DNA of 32,556 nt from Clostridium sp. CAG:793 (GTDB lineage: Bacteria; Bacillota; Clostridia; TANB77; CAG-508): positions 1 through 32,556 of the forward strand of contig HF993640.1 in the NCBI GenBank assembly GCA_000433915.1. Direction: 5' to 3'. The translations under genes and the position numbers were made by a program. The notes beneath the pieces are model-generated. The model had not been told where the DNA came from. It ran no database searches and was given only the letters and a program-made list of their open reading frames with translations. The number at the start of each line of letters is the position of its first letter. Position 1 is the first letter of the stretch. This document shows positions 16,703 to 25,187 of the stretch, one piece after another.

Positions 16703-18907
16703 ATGTTACAGAAATATTTAGATAAACTTGAATTTAATGTTATTATATCTCAATTATTACAAACTTCACATACGTTTATTGGAAAAGAAATTATCAGTAA
16801 GTTGTCACCTTCTACTAATGAAGATAAAGTAAGAAAAACATTAGCAGAAACTTCTGAAGCATGCACTCTTATTCACACTAGTGGTACTTTTCCTATTAGC
16901 GAAATTGATGATTTAAATATTCAATTAAAAAGAATTGAAAGTGGAATGAGCTTATCAGCTAAGCCCCTACTTGAAATAGCCACGATTTTAAAGGCAAGTC
17001 GAGAATTATCAACTTATTATAAAGATTCAGAACTCATGTTACCTAATATAGGCACTTATTTTGATGAGCTTTACACTAATTTTGATGTTGAGAAGAAGAT
17101 TTTCTCAAGCATAATATCAGAAGACACTATTGCTGATAATGCTTCGCAAAAATTAGCTTCAATTAGACGTAGTCGCAAGAATCTTGAACTTGAAATAAAA
17201 AATAAATTAAATACTATCATTCACTCTAATACATATTCAAAATATTTAATGGATCCAGTTGTTACAATGAGAAGTGGTAGATACGTTATTCCTGTTAAAG
17301 ATGAATATCGTAGTCAAGTAAAAGGATTTATTCATGACACATCTTCTAGTGGCTCTACTGTTTACATTGAACCTATGGCTGTATTTGAATTAAATAACTC
17401 CATTGGTAATTTACTTGTTGATGAATCAAGAGAAATTGAAAGAATATTAGAAAACTTATCTGCCCTATTATATCCTATATCAGGACTTATCAAACAATCA
17501 TACCATCTAATTGGAAAGCTTGATTTTATTTCATCAAAAGCTACATATTCAATTTCACATAATTGTAGTGAACCTATAATAGGTAATTACATAGATTTTA
17601 AATACGCTAGACATCCTCTAATAGATGAAAATAAAGTCGTTCCAATTAATATACATCTTGGACGCGATTTTAGATGTCTTGTTATTACTGGTCCAAATAC
17701 TGGTGGTAAAACTGTTACACTAAAAACTGTAGGATTATTATGTGCTATGGCACAGTCTGGCATGCACATTCCTGTTCAAGAAGGAAGTACAATTAAAGTA
17801 TTTGATAATATATTTGCTGATATTGGTGATGAACAAAGTATCGAAGAATCTTTAAGTACATTTTCTTCTCACATGACTAATATCGCTCACATCTTGCAAG
17901 TATTTACCAATAAAAGTTTGATTTTAGTAGATGAATTAGGTTCTGGTACAGATCCTATTGAAGGTGCAGCACTTGCAATAAGTTTACTTGAAAACTTTTA
18001 TAAACATGGTGCATACATTCTTGCAACTACTCATTATCATGAGATCAAAAATTATGCTATATCTAATGAAGGATTTGAAAATGCAAGTTGCGAGTTTGAT
18101 TTACATACTTTAAAACCAACTTATCACCTCCTACTTGGTATACCTGGAAAAAGCAACGCTTTTGCTATAAGTAGCAAATTAGGCATATCACAAGACATAA
18201 TAGATAGAGCATCTAGCCTTGTTAGTAAACCTGACACTGATATTGAAACTCTTATGAAAGACATTTATGATGACAAAATCCAGATTGAAAAAGATAAAGT
18301 AGAAATAGAAAAGAATCTTCGTCAAGCAGAAGCTCTTAGAAAATCTCTTGAAACTGAAAATTCTGAAAAACTAAAAAATGAAAAAGCTAAAATTGATGCA
18401 GCTCGTAGAGAAGCTAAAGAAATTTTAGTTGATGCTAAAGAAGAAGCAAGCAGAGTCATTAAATCTCTTAATAAATTGGATTCTGATGATATAAAAAAGG
18501 CTAATCAGTTACGCAATCAGTTAAATGATTCATTAAAGAAATTTGGTGGTGACGGTCTTGATTTTAGTGGTTTATTACAGCTAAATAATACTTCCTCACC
18601 TGCTCCCATTAAGAAAAATCAGAAAACTGGAAGTGTAACTATCCACAATGATAAAGCTCAAAGTGCTTCTACTGAAATTAATCTAATTGGTGAAACTGTC
18701 GCTGATGCTGTTCAGGAATTAGATAAGTATCTTGATAATTGCAAAATGGCTCATCTTCATACTGTAAGGATTGTTCATGGAAAAGGAACAGGAAAGCTAA
18801 GAGAAGGAATTCATTCTTATTTAAAGAAATCTAAGTATGTAGATTCTTTCCATATTGCTGGATTTGGCGAAGGAGATTATGGAGTAACAATAGTCCAATT
18901 AAAATAA
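16703..18907 (+). CDS. mutS2: Endonuclease MutS2 (anti-recombination / ribosome rescue)
   Basis: A 734-residue MutS2 protein. N-terminal lever and core helices precede an ABC-type ATPase domain with Walker A GPNTGGKTVTLKT (about 330-342) and Walker B LILVDELGSGTDPIEGAAL. A coiled-coil of alternating Lys/Glu follows, and a C-terminal Smr domain (about 655-734) carries HGKGTGKLREGI. Mismatch-recognition domains are absent, as is normal for MutS2. It limits homologous recombination and in B. subtilis also splits collided ribosomes. A GTG at 16685 is in frame, but it falls at the likely transcription start. The ATG at 16703 follows GGAG by eight bases. Confidence 0.95.
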   Translation: MLQKYLDKLEFNVIISQLLQTSHTFIGKEIISKLSPSTNEDKVRKTLAETSEACTLIHTSGTFPISEIDDLNIQLKRIESGMSLSAKPLLEIATILKASRELSTYYKDSELMLPNIGTYFDELYTNFDVEKKIFSSIISEDTIADNASQKLASIRRSRKNLELEIKNKLNTIIHSNTYSKYLMDPVVTMRSGRYVIPVKDEYRSQVKGFIHDTSSSGSTVYIEPMAVFELNNSIGNLLVDESREIERILENLSALLYPISGLIKQSYHLIGKLDFISSKATYSISHNCSEPIIGNYIDFKYARHPLIDENKVVPINIHLGRDFRCLVITGPNTGGKTVTLKTVGLLCAMAQSGMHIPVQEGSTIKVFDNIFADIGDEQSIEESLSTFSSHMTNIAHILQVFTNKSLILVDELGSGTDPIEGAALAISLLENFYKHGAYILATTHYHEIKNYAISNEGFENASCEFDLHTLKPTYHLLLGIPGKSNAFAISSKLGISQDIIDRASSLVSKPDTDIETLMKDIYDDKIQIEKDKVEIEKNLRQAEALRKSLETENSEKLKNEKAKIDAARREAKEILVDAKEEASRVIKSLNKLDSDDIKKANQLRNQLNDSLKKFGGDGLDFSGLLQLNNTSSPAPIKKNQKTGSVTIHNDKAQSASTEINLIGETVADAVQELDKYLDNCKMAHLHTVRIVHGKGTGKLREGIHSYLKKSKYVDSFHIAGFGEGDYGVTIVQLK

Positions 18908-18913
18908 AAAATT

Positions 18914-18947
18914 AGAACTAAGCTTTTACACTTGGTTCTATTTTTTT
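18914..18947 (+). terminator. Terminator after mutS2
   Basis: AGAACTAAG (18914-18922) and CTTGGTTCT (18931-18939) form a 9-bp stem with one U-G pair and an 8-base loop, followed by ATTTTTTT. It lies between the convergent mutS2 and the small membrane protein gene. The reverse transcript also shows AATTTTTT, but with a C/A mismatch in the stem. Confidence 0.8.
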
Positions 18948-18950
18948 AGC

Positions 18951-19340
18951 TTATATTCTTCTCATACAGCGGCAATATTGTCTTTGACAATTACATACTC
19001 TGCATGCTCTTGTATTTGGATTAACTGATGTGTTATCAGGGATTCCACCATTATTGTTATTATTGTTATTATTATTTCCATTATTGTTTTGCCCGATTCC
19101 ACCTAATCGTGATAATATCGATGTAATGAATCTATATAAATATGCGACTACAAAGGCTAATATACCATATGCTACTGCATATATCAAGAAATCAATTGTA
19201 TACACTGTAAATGTTGCGATTAAAAAAGCACCGAATATTGTTCCTGCTGTTAGTAGTGGATTATCTAGAAGTTTCTCTAATGCTATTGCAAATATTATTG
19301 TTACAATAGGAAAAACAAATAGTAATAAAGTTTGACTCAT
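18951..19340 (-). CDS. Unrecognised small membrane protein with Asn tract and Cys-rich tail
   Basis: I do not recognise this 129-residue protein. Three hydrophobic segments (about 4-24, 29-48 and 51-71) are followed by an asparagine-rich stretch (about 84-98, interrupted by glycine). A compact C-terminal tail holds five cysteines, RACRVCNCQRQYCRCMRRI (Cys113, 116, 118, 123, 125). The CxxCxC...CxC pattern could bind a metal such as zinc or be oxidised. AGGAGG lies eight bases before the ATG, so it is a well-formed gene. It lies 57 bp downstream of truA and converges on mutS2. The AT-rich tract (19051-19090) is in-frame triplets, so slippage would change length, not frame. Confidence 0.75.
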   Translation of the reverse strand: MSQTLLLFVFPIVTIIFAIALEKLLDNPLLTAGTIFGAFLIATFTVYTIDFLIYAVAYGILAFVVAYLYRFITSILSRLGGIGQNNNGNNNNNNNNNGGIPDNTSVNPNTRACRVCNCQRQYCRCMRRI

Positions 19341-19359
19341 ATATTATTCCTCCTACTTT

Positions 19360-19389
19360 ATTATATTCGTTTTATCCATTTTATGTAAC
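19360..19389 (-). promoter_or_regulatory. Possible promoter for the small Cys-rich membrane protein gene
   Basis: On the minus strand GTTACA (19384-19389), an 18-bp spacer and TATAAT (19360-19365), 19 bp upstream of the ATG. It lies in the 57-bp gap after truA. Confidence 0.35.
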
Positions 19390-19397
19390 CCTAATTA

Positions 19398-20144
19398 TTA
19401 ATTTTCTTCATACTCAACATTAATTAGCATTAATCCATTTGCTGGCAATGTTTTACCAGCTTGTAATCTATCTTGTGCTTTCAAAATTCTCTTTACATCA
19501 CTTGGCTTGATTTTGCCTTCTCCAACTTCTACAAGTGTACCAGCAATAATTCTCACCATATTATATAAAAATCCATTTCCCGTTAATTCTATAGTTATCT
19601 GATTGCCAGTTTGCATAACTTCTGCATTATAAATCGTCCTCACACTGCTTTTGCTACTTGTACCACTTGCCTTAAATGATTTGAAATCATGCTCTCCTAT
19701 TAGATATTTAGCGCCTTCATTCATTTTTTGTGCATCTAATTTATTAGGATAGTGATACTGCATATTTCTATAAATTGCTGTTCCCTGTTCTGAATTATTT
19801 ATAGTATATCTATATGTTTTTTTCTTGCAGGTATAACGGCTATGAAATTTGTCATCAACTTCTTCTGCCGATTGTATTCTAATAGATTTTTTTAATTTAG
19901 AATTTAATGCATACGGAATTTTTTCTACTGGTATGCTCATATTCTGAATCTTAAAATTTGCAACCTGTGCTAGTGCATGAACTCCTGCATCAGTTCTGCC
20001 TGATGCAATTAAATCAACTTTTTCACCTGTTACTTCTTCTATTACTCTTTCAATTTCACCTTGAATATTAAGTTTATTAGGCTGTTTTTGCCAACCATTA
20101 AAATCTTTTCCATCATATTCTATTGTTAGTTTTATGTTTCTCAT
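19398..20144 (-). CDS. truA: tRNA pseudouridine(38-40) synthase
   Basis: A 248-residue TruA enzyme that isomerises U38-U40 in the tRNA anticodon arm. The catalytic aspartate is Asp52 in SGRTDAGVHALAQV. The N-terminus YDGKDFNGWQKQP (10-22), the motif GEHDFKSFKASG and the C-terminal FLYNMVRIIAGTLVEVG are typical. Length is normal. GGAG lies eight bases before the ATG. It is separated from cdaA upstream by a terminator. Confidence 0.95.
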   Translation of the reverse strand: MRNIKLTIEYDGKDFNGWQKQPNKLNIQGEIERVIEEVTGEKVDLIASGRTDAGVHALAQVANFKIQNMSIPVEKIPYALNSKLKKSIRIQSAEEVDDKFHSRYTCKKKTYRYTINNSEQGTAIYRNMQYHYPNKLDAQKMNEGAKYLIGEHDFKSFKASGTSSKSSVRTIYNAEVMQTGNQITIELTGNGFLYNMVRIIAGTLVEVGEGKIKPSDVKRILKAQDRLQAGKTLPANGLMLINVEYEEN

Positions 20145-20190
20145 TTCCTAGTCTCCAATTTTCTACATAATTTATAATTATTTAAATAGT

Positions 20191-20216
20191 TAAAAATAAG
20201 GGGCTATAAAGCCCCT
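20191..20216 (-). terminator. Rho-independent terminator after cdaA
   Basis: AGGGGCT (20199-20205) and AGCCCCT (20210-20216) form a GC-rich 7-bp stem with a 4-base loop. In the minus-strand RNA it is followed by TATTTTT. It lies about 30 bp past the cdaA stop. Confidence 0.85.
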
Positions 20217-20246
20217 GCACAAAATAAAACTTGAGAACTACTAATT

Positions 20247-21173
20247 TTACTTATTTCTATTTGCCTTTTTTTCTTGTAATTTCTTCTTCTCTGCTTGAAC
20301 TTTTCCTCTTAATTTAGACATTCTTGTAGTTCTTTCTTCTGAGCCAAATCTTGCTGTTACAAGGTGTTTCATTAAAATTCTCTTTAGAGCATCTTCACTA
20401 ACATCTGCAATTAATGTTCCATCTTTTGCAATAGATACTTTTCCAGTCTCTTCTGATACTACAACTACTACCGCATCTGATTCTTTAGAAATTCCAATTG
20501 CAGCTCTATGCCTTGTACCAAGTCCTCTTGCCATTTCTTTATCATCTGTAAGAGGCAATATACATGCAGCAGATACTATCTGATTATTTGCTATTACAAC
20601 AGCTCCATCATGAAGTGGTGTGTTAGGAACAAATATATTTACTAATAGTTGTGGTGAAACTACTGAATTTATCTCTACACCTGTTTCAATTATATCCTGA
20701 ATTTTAATATCTCTTTCAAAAACTATAAGAGCTCCAGTCTTAGTTTTTGCAAGTTCTTGTGTCGCTATTGCAACTTTGTATATATCTTCTTTGGTCTTAT
20801 CTCTAAGACTCTTATCCATACCAAACATTTTCGTAAAAGTGCTTGATCCAAGTTGCTCTAATGCTCTTCTTAATTCTGGCTGGAATATTACTAATAAAGC
20901 AATTACTCCATATGTCATAAATGATGTTAATATAAAATTAAGTATTCGTAATCTTAAAACATTACTTAATATAGTAATTACTATTAACCAGGCTATTCCT
21001 TTTAATAATTGCCATACTCGTGATTTTTTAGTAAACTTAACAAATTCATATAATAAAAAGCATACAATTACAATATCAAGTGCAAGTGTAAAGTACTGCC
21101 ATGGATTTGCTTGTAATTCATTTATATAACTTTGAAAGTCAAATGTTAATGGTTTAGTAAGTTCTCCAAACAT
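20247..21173 (-). CDS. cdaA: Diadenylate cyclase CdaA
   Basis: A 308-residue membrane-bound c-di-AMP synthase. Three hydrophobic segments lie near 27-46, 56-76 and 83-97. The DisA_N/DAC domain (about 120-270) has the nucleotide-binding motifs LHDGAVVI (187-194, DGA) and GTRHRAAIG (219-227, RHR). The C-terminus is lysine-rich. c-di-AMP controls potassium and osmotic balance and cell-wall homeostasis. AAGGAG precedes the ATG. In most Firmicutes cdaR and glmM follow; here a terminator and truA follow, so the usual cdaA-cdaR-glmM cluster is broken. A 49-residue membrane peptide gene lies directly upstream. Confidence 0.94.
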   Translation of the reverse strand: MFGELTKPLTFDFQSYINELQANPWQYFTLALDIVIVCFLLYEFVKFTKKSRVWQLLKGIAWLIVITILSNVLRLRILNFILTSFMTYGVIALLVIFQPELRRALEQLGSSTFTKMFGMDKSLRDKTKEDIYKVAIATQELAKTKTGALIVFERDIKIQDIIETGVEINSVVSPQLLVNIFVPNTPLHDGAVVIANNQIVSAACILPLTDDKEMARGLGTRHRAAIGISKESDAVVVVVSEETGKVSIAKDGTLIADVSEDALKRILMKHLVTARFGSEERTTRMSKLRGKVQAEKKKLQEKKANRNK

Positions 21174-21207
21174 TTATTTTTTCTCCTTTTTCACAATTTA
21201 TTTTCAA

Positions 21208-21357
21208 TTAAATATTTAACAAATAGTAAACTAGTGTTCCGCATGTTGCAAGTAACATTGTAACAACTAATAATAATGCTATTATTCTTACTGCTCCACG
21301 TGCTGGATCAAAATGTCTCTTTTTCTTCATATTTTGTTCTTTATTATCTTTTTTCAT
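21208..21357 (-). CDS. 49-residue single-pass membrane peptide upstream of cdaA
   Basis: I do not recognise the family. The basic N-terminus (MKKDNKEQNMKKKRHFDPAR) is followed by one hydrophobic helix (about 22-47, VRIIALLLVVTMLLATCG), predicting an inside-out single pass. AAAGGA lies nine bases before the ATG at 21357; the frame extends 20 codons further, but that part overlaps the promoter. It is 34 bp upstream of cdaA and shares its promoter, so it may influence the membrane cyclase. That is inferred from position only. Confidence 0.68.
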   Translation of the reverse strand: MKKDNKEQNMKKKRHFDPARGAVRIIALLLVVTMLLATCGTLVYYLLNI

Positions 21358-21388
21358 TGTGTTATATCCTTTCATAAAATCTATTATT

Positions 21389-21417
21389 ATTTTAGCATTG
21401 AAGTACAGCAAAGTCAA
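21389..21417 (-). promoter_or_regulatory. Sigma-A promoter of the 49-aa peptide - cdaA unit
   Basis: On the minus strand TTGACT (21412-21417), a 17-bp spacer and TAAAAT (21389-21394), 32 bp upstream of the peptide's start codon and 15 bp past the hemW stop. Confidence 0.72.
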
Positions 21418-21431
21418 ACTAAATCAATATT

Positions 21432-22565
21432 TTATAAAAATTCTTCCCATACTTGATTAGCTAGGTCTAGTCCTTTTTTTGTTAATCTTATATTATCATT
21501 TGTACATATAATAAGCCCTTTTTCTCTTAGATTCATTAATTTTTCAAAATATATTGTAAGTGGATCTTGCTTAAATTTTTCTTTAAAGCTTGGTATGTCT
21601 ACTCCAGCTATTTTTCTTAATCCTAGAATCATATACTCATTCATCATAGATGTTACATCTTGCTTTTCTTCAATATGTATATTTTTATATCCAATATGAT
21701 TTTCTATATTACTTATATATTCATCTATCGAATCTGTATTTACAAATCTTACGCCATTTTCATAAGATGCTGCTGAAACTCCAAATCCCAGATATTCCTT
21801 CTGATTCCAGCAATCCAGATTGTGTTTGCATCTATACTCAGGACGTGCAAAATTTGAAATTTCATAATGAATAAATCCATTTTCCTCTAATTTACGTTTT
21901 GCATACCAATACATATATCGTTCTATCTCATCATCTGGCAAAATATATTTATTACTATCAACCAATTTTTCCATTGGCGTATCAGGTTCAACTATAAGTG
22001 AATATACTGAAATATGTTGCAAATTCTTTTCTAGTAATTTATTTATAGTGTCTTCTACATGATATATTGTTTGTCCTGGAAGACCTATCATAACATCTGT
22101 ATTAATGTTTCTAAATCCAACTCTTTTAGCTATTTCAACAGTTTCCTCATATTCAGAATATGTATGTATCCTTCCTATTTTCTTTAATAACATATTATTT
22201 GATGTTTGAAGACCAATACTAATTCTATTTATTCCAATGTCAAAATAATCTTCCATTTTCTTTTCATCAACAGTTCCTGGGTTCATCTCAATTGAGATTT
22301 CCACATCATCATCAACATTGTAATTTATATCTATTGTTGTTAATATCTCATCAATATATTGGCTATCAATGTATGATGGTGTACCACCTCCAATGAAAAT
22401 TGTTTTTACACAAAAATTGCTATTACTTCTATTCTGTATCTCTGTCTTCAGACTTTTTACATAATCTTTTATGTATGTATCTTTATTACAAAATGAATTA
22501 AAATCACAATATATGCATTTACTTTTGCAAAATGGTATATGAATATATATACCAACTTCTCTCAT
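21432..22565 (-). CDS. hemW: Radical SAM heme chaperone HemW (coproporphyrinogen oxidase-like)
   Basis: A 377-residue radical-SAM protein. The 4Fe-4S motif is CKSKCIYC (Cys13, 17, 20), with another Cys at 26. GGGTPS, EMNPGT and GLQTSN follow as in HemN/HemW proteins. A C-terminal HemW domain with a winged-helix end (residues about 300-377) follows. The HNxxYW signature of HemW appears as HNLDCW, with Cys replacing Tyr. HemW proteins carry heme to target proteins; they are not oxygen-independent coproporphyrinogen oxidases. It follows whiA by 20 bp. Confidence 0.9.
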   Translation of the reverse strand: MREVGIYIHIPFCKSKCIYCDFNSFCNKDTYIKDYVKSLKTEIQNRSNSNFCVKTIFIGGGTPSYIDSQYIDEILTTIDINYNVDDDVEISIEMNPGTVDEKKMEDYFDIGINRISIGLQTSNNMLLKKIGRIHTYSEYEETVEIAKRVGFRNINTDVMIGLPGQTIYHVEDTINKLLEKNLQHISVYSLIVEPDTPMEKLVDSNKYILPDDEIERYMYWYAKRKLEENGFIHYEISNFARPEYRCKHNLDCWNQKEYLGFGVSAASYENGVRFVNTDSIDEYISNIENHIGYKNIHIEEKQDVTSMMNEYMILGLRKIAGVDIPSFKEKFKQDPLTIYFEKLMNLREKGLIICTNDNIRLTKKGLDLANQVWEEFL

Positions 22566-22585
22566 TCTTTCTTCCTTTCTCTCAA

Positions 22586-23410
22586 CTACTTATTTCTTAA
22601 TTCTTCTGCTATTTGTGCAATATGTTCAAACCTATGACCTACTCCAGATTTGCTAATCTCAAGCATTTCGCCTAATTCTTTAAGAGTTGCATTAGGATTG
22701 TCCAATCTTAATTTAGCAAGCTCTCTTTCTTTATCAGTTAATGCATCAAATTTGTTATGCTTTTTTATGAGCTTTATGTCATCTATCTGCTTAACAGATG
22801 ATGCAACTACTTTATTAAGATTATAGGTTTCGCAATTTACTATTCTATTTACTTGATTTCTCATATCTTTCATTACACGCGTTTCTTCGAAGTCAAGCAC
22901 TGATTTATTTGCGCCAATAAATGCAAGAAATTTAGAAATATTTTCTCCATCTTTAATATATAGCATATACGATTTGTCTCTTTCTAAAATCTTTGCATCA
23001 ATGTTGTATTTTTCAAGTATATTATTAATGTACTTAGCATTTTCAAGCACCTTAAAAACTATTTCCAAATGGTATACAGAGCGCGGATTTGATATTGATC
23101 CTGATCCCAAAAAAGCACCTCTTACAACAGCACGTGCTTCTTCTTCATTTGTAATTTCTTCTGCAATATTTATTTTTCTTTTAGTTTTTATGCAAAATGC
23201 TTTTCCCTTTAAAGTCACAGAATAATCATCTTGTCCAACATTATTTAATAATTTGCTATATCTATTTATTGTATACTGGTTTTCAGTCGTAAAAATATTG
23301 CCAGTACTAGTTAATAAATATCCGTTAAGTTCTGCTTTAACTAATTCTTTTTTAGCAAGATTGTTTATACTGCTTACTTCTTTTTTTACATTTGAAGAAA
23401 ATGATTCCAC
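22586..23410 (-). CDS. whiA: DNA-binding protein WhiA
   Basis: A 274-residue WhiA homologue linked to cell division and chromosome segregation in Firmicutes. The LAGLIDADG-like fold includes RGAFLGSGSISNPRSVYHLE (97-116). The C-terminal helix-turn-helix lies near 232-270, with LKELGEMLEISKSGVGHR. It is about 35 residues shorter than B. subtilis WhiA. The start is GTG, with AAGGAGG six bases upstream. The usual rapZ/yvcK neighbours are absent; it lies between prmC and hemW. Confidence 0.93.
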   Translation of the reverse strand: MESFSSNVKKEVSSINNLAKKELVKAELNGYLLTSTGNIFTTENQYTINRYSKLLNNVGQDDYSVTLKGKAFCIKTKRKINIAEEITNEEEARAVVRGAFLGSGSISNPRSVYHLEIVFKVLENAKYINNILEKYNIDAKILERDKSYMLYIKDGENISKFLAFIGANKSVLDFEETRVMKDMRNQVNRIVNCETYNLNKVVASSVKQIDDIKLIKKHNKFDALTDKERELAKLRLDNPNATLKELGEMLEISKSGVGHRFEHIAQIAEELRNK

Positions 23411-23420
23411 TCTGTCCTCC

Positions 23421-24221
23421 TTATCTTTTCCATATTATTACTCTATCATTTCCGCTTAAATCTTGCACACACTCAGCACCTTCAAATAGCTGTAATAATT
23501 CTTGTTTTTGGTCATATCCAATTTCCATTATCAAATATCCACCTTTTTTTAGATATTTATCTATATTATCGCGAATTATTTTATAGAATTTCAAGCCATC
23601 TTGTCCTCCTGAAAGTGCTATGTGTGGCTCATTTTGAACATCTTTGCTTAAAGTATGTATTACATCTTCACGTATATATGGAGGATTTGATACAATCATA
23701 TCAAATTCTCCTTGTATTTTTTCAAACATATCTGATTGAATATATTTTATTTCATTATCTTTATCATTTTTCTTTGCGACATCTAAAGCCTTCTTACTTA
23801 TATCTGATGCGTATATTTTTGCATCATTATTTGTTTTAAGTTCATGTGCAATACTAACTGCAATTGCTCCACTTCCTGTACACAAATCTAATATCCTATA
23901 ATTTTCATGTATATTCTGCTTTATTATTTCCAAAGCTTTAATTACCAATATCTCAGTGTCAGGCTGAGGAATAAGTACATTTTCATTAACATAAAAATTA
24001 ATTCCCATAAAGTTTTGATTATGAGTAATATATTGCAAAGGATATCCTTCTTGAATCTTTTTTACTAAGTTCATATATGTATCTAAATTTTCAGTAATTT
24101 CGTTATCTCCATGTGAAACTATATATTGCCTGTCTTCTTTTAAAACATACTCCATTAGCACTCGTGCATCTATATATTCAATTAATTTACTAGCATTCAT
24201 TATTGCTTGATTTATTGTCAT
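23421..24221 (-). CDS. prmC: Peptide chain release factor N5-glutamine methyltransferase
   Basis: A 266-residue SAM-dependent methyltransferase that modifies the GGQ glutamine of release factors RF1 and RF2. The helical N-terminal substrate domain covers about 1-75. IPQPDTE (84-90), the SAM-binding loop LDLCTGSGAIAVSIA (111-125) and the catalytic SNPPY (178-182) are present. The usual neighbour prfA is missing here. AGGA lies seven bases before the ATG, which follows the upstream stop by eight bases. Confidence 0.94.
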   Translation of the reverse strand: MTINQAIMNASKLIEYIDARVLMEYVLKEDRQYIVSHGDNEITENLDTYMNLVKKIQEGYPLQYITHNQNFMGINFYVNENVLIPQPDTEILVIKALEIIKQNIHENYRILDLCTGSGAIAVSIAHELKTNNDAKIYASDISKKALDVAKKNDKDNEIKYIQSDMFEKIQGEFDMIVSNPPYIREDVIHTLSKDVQNEPHIALSGGQDGLKFYKIIRDNIDKYLKKGGYLIMEIGYDQKQELLQLFEGAECVQDLSGNDRVIIWKR

Positions 24222-24229
24222 AAATTTTC

Positions 24230-25072
24230 CTACTTTACTCTAAAGAATTTTATCAAATTAGTATTTTCTAATTTCTTAACAAATTTACCATCATATATAG
24301 TCTTGCCAGTGTCAGTATCTTCTAATGGAATGTCTATATATACATTTGCAACAAATTCTTGATTATAATAATTTACTATTGTTATATCAAATGAAAATGT
24401 GCATTTTACTGTACTTAAAATTACTCCTGTTTTTCTTAGTAATGTTCCATCAAATATTAGATCTGTTGATATATCTGACAAAATACTATTTTCTTTTATA
24501 TTTCTATTAGCATATTCCAGTATTATTGGATTTGAAGCATCTGCATATATCTGTGGCTTTGAATAATCCATATCTCCATCATTTAATACTTTATATTCTA
24601 ATTTATCTTGTATTACATTATCTTCAGAATACGTCATTTTCCCGAAATCAGCTACATTCTTAAATAACAAACTGGCATTTCCACTTTCCAAATTTGCATA
24701 GCGTATATTATCTATGTACATTTCCTTTATTGAGTTTTCATAATCTATTTTTTCATCTGCTCGATTATTTATATAAATTGCTATATCTGTAAATTGATGC
24801 ACATTTAAATTCCATATTGCTCTTTTTTCTTCATTACTTGTTGCATCAGCACTGCTATACATATATATTTTATCTATGCTAAATACTGTTTTAGCATTTA
24901 ATTTTGCAAATTCATTTATCTCATTTGCAAACTTTTGGCTTGATACTTTAGAAATTATTGTGAATATTAATAACATTATAAAAATAATGCTTAAAACTAC
25001 TAATGTAAATAATTTTTCTCTTATATTATTAGGCTTTTTTCCATTAACAATTACTGTTGTCTTACTCTTCAT
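24230..25072 (-). CDS. Unrecognised membrane-anchored extracytoplasmic protein
   Basis: I do not recognise this 280-residue protein. A short cytoplasmic N-terminus (about 20 residues) is followed by one hydrophobic helix (about 23-44) and a large, presumably extracytoplasmic domain without cysteine clusters. That domain is rich in Asn, Asp and Ile, with beta-like stretches such as LIFDGTLLRKTGVIL. The ATG at 25072 has AAAGGAG six bases upstream; the frame continues 34 codons further up but has no ribosome binding site there. It begins the run with prmC, whiA and hemW, eight bases before prmC. Confidence 0.75.
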   Translation of the reverse strand: MKSKTTVIVNGKKPNNIREKLFTLVVLSIIFIMLLIFTIISKVSSQKFANEINEFAKLNAKTVFSIDKIYMYSSADATSNEEKRAIWNLNVHQFTDIAIYINNRADEKIDYENSIKEMYIDNIRYANLESGNASLLFKNVADFGKMTYSEDNVIQDKLEYKVLNDGDMDYSKPQIYADASNPIILEYANRNIKENSILSDISTDLIFDGTLLRKTGVILSTVKCTFSFDITIVNYYNQEFVANVYIDIPLEDTDTGKTIYDGKFVKKLENTNLIKFFRVK

Positions 25073-25147
25073 CGTTCGCTCCTTTAACCAAAATTTACAC
25101 ACATTAAATTCACAAAATTTTAATAATTTTCTATTGATTTTTTTTAT

Positions 25148-25174
25148 ATTGTATGATATTCTTAAAGATGTCAA
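25148..25174 (-). promoter_or_regulatory. Possible promoter of the membrane protein - prmC - whiA - hemW run
   Basis: On the minus strand a perfect TTGACA (25169-25174) is followed after 15 bp by TACAAT (25148-25153). The spacing is two bases short of ideal. It lies about 75 bp upstream of the start at 25072. Confidence 0.42.
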
Positions 25175-25187
25175 GAGAATTTATAAT

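Noticed and set aside
19051..19090. Short-period repeat considered as a phase-variation tract or array
   Set aside because: The period is three bases and in frame within an asparagine stretch, so length changes would not shift the frame; there are no spacers as in CRISPR.
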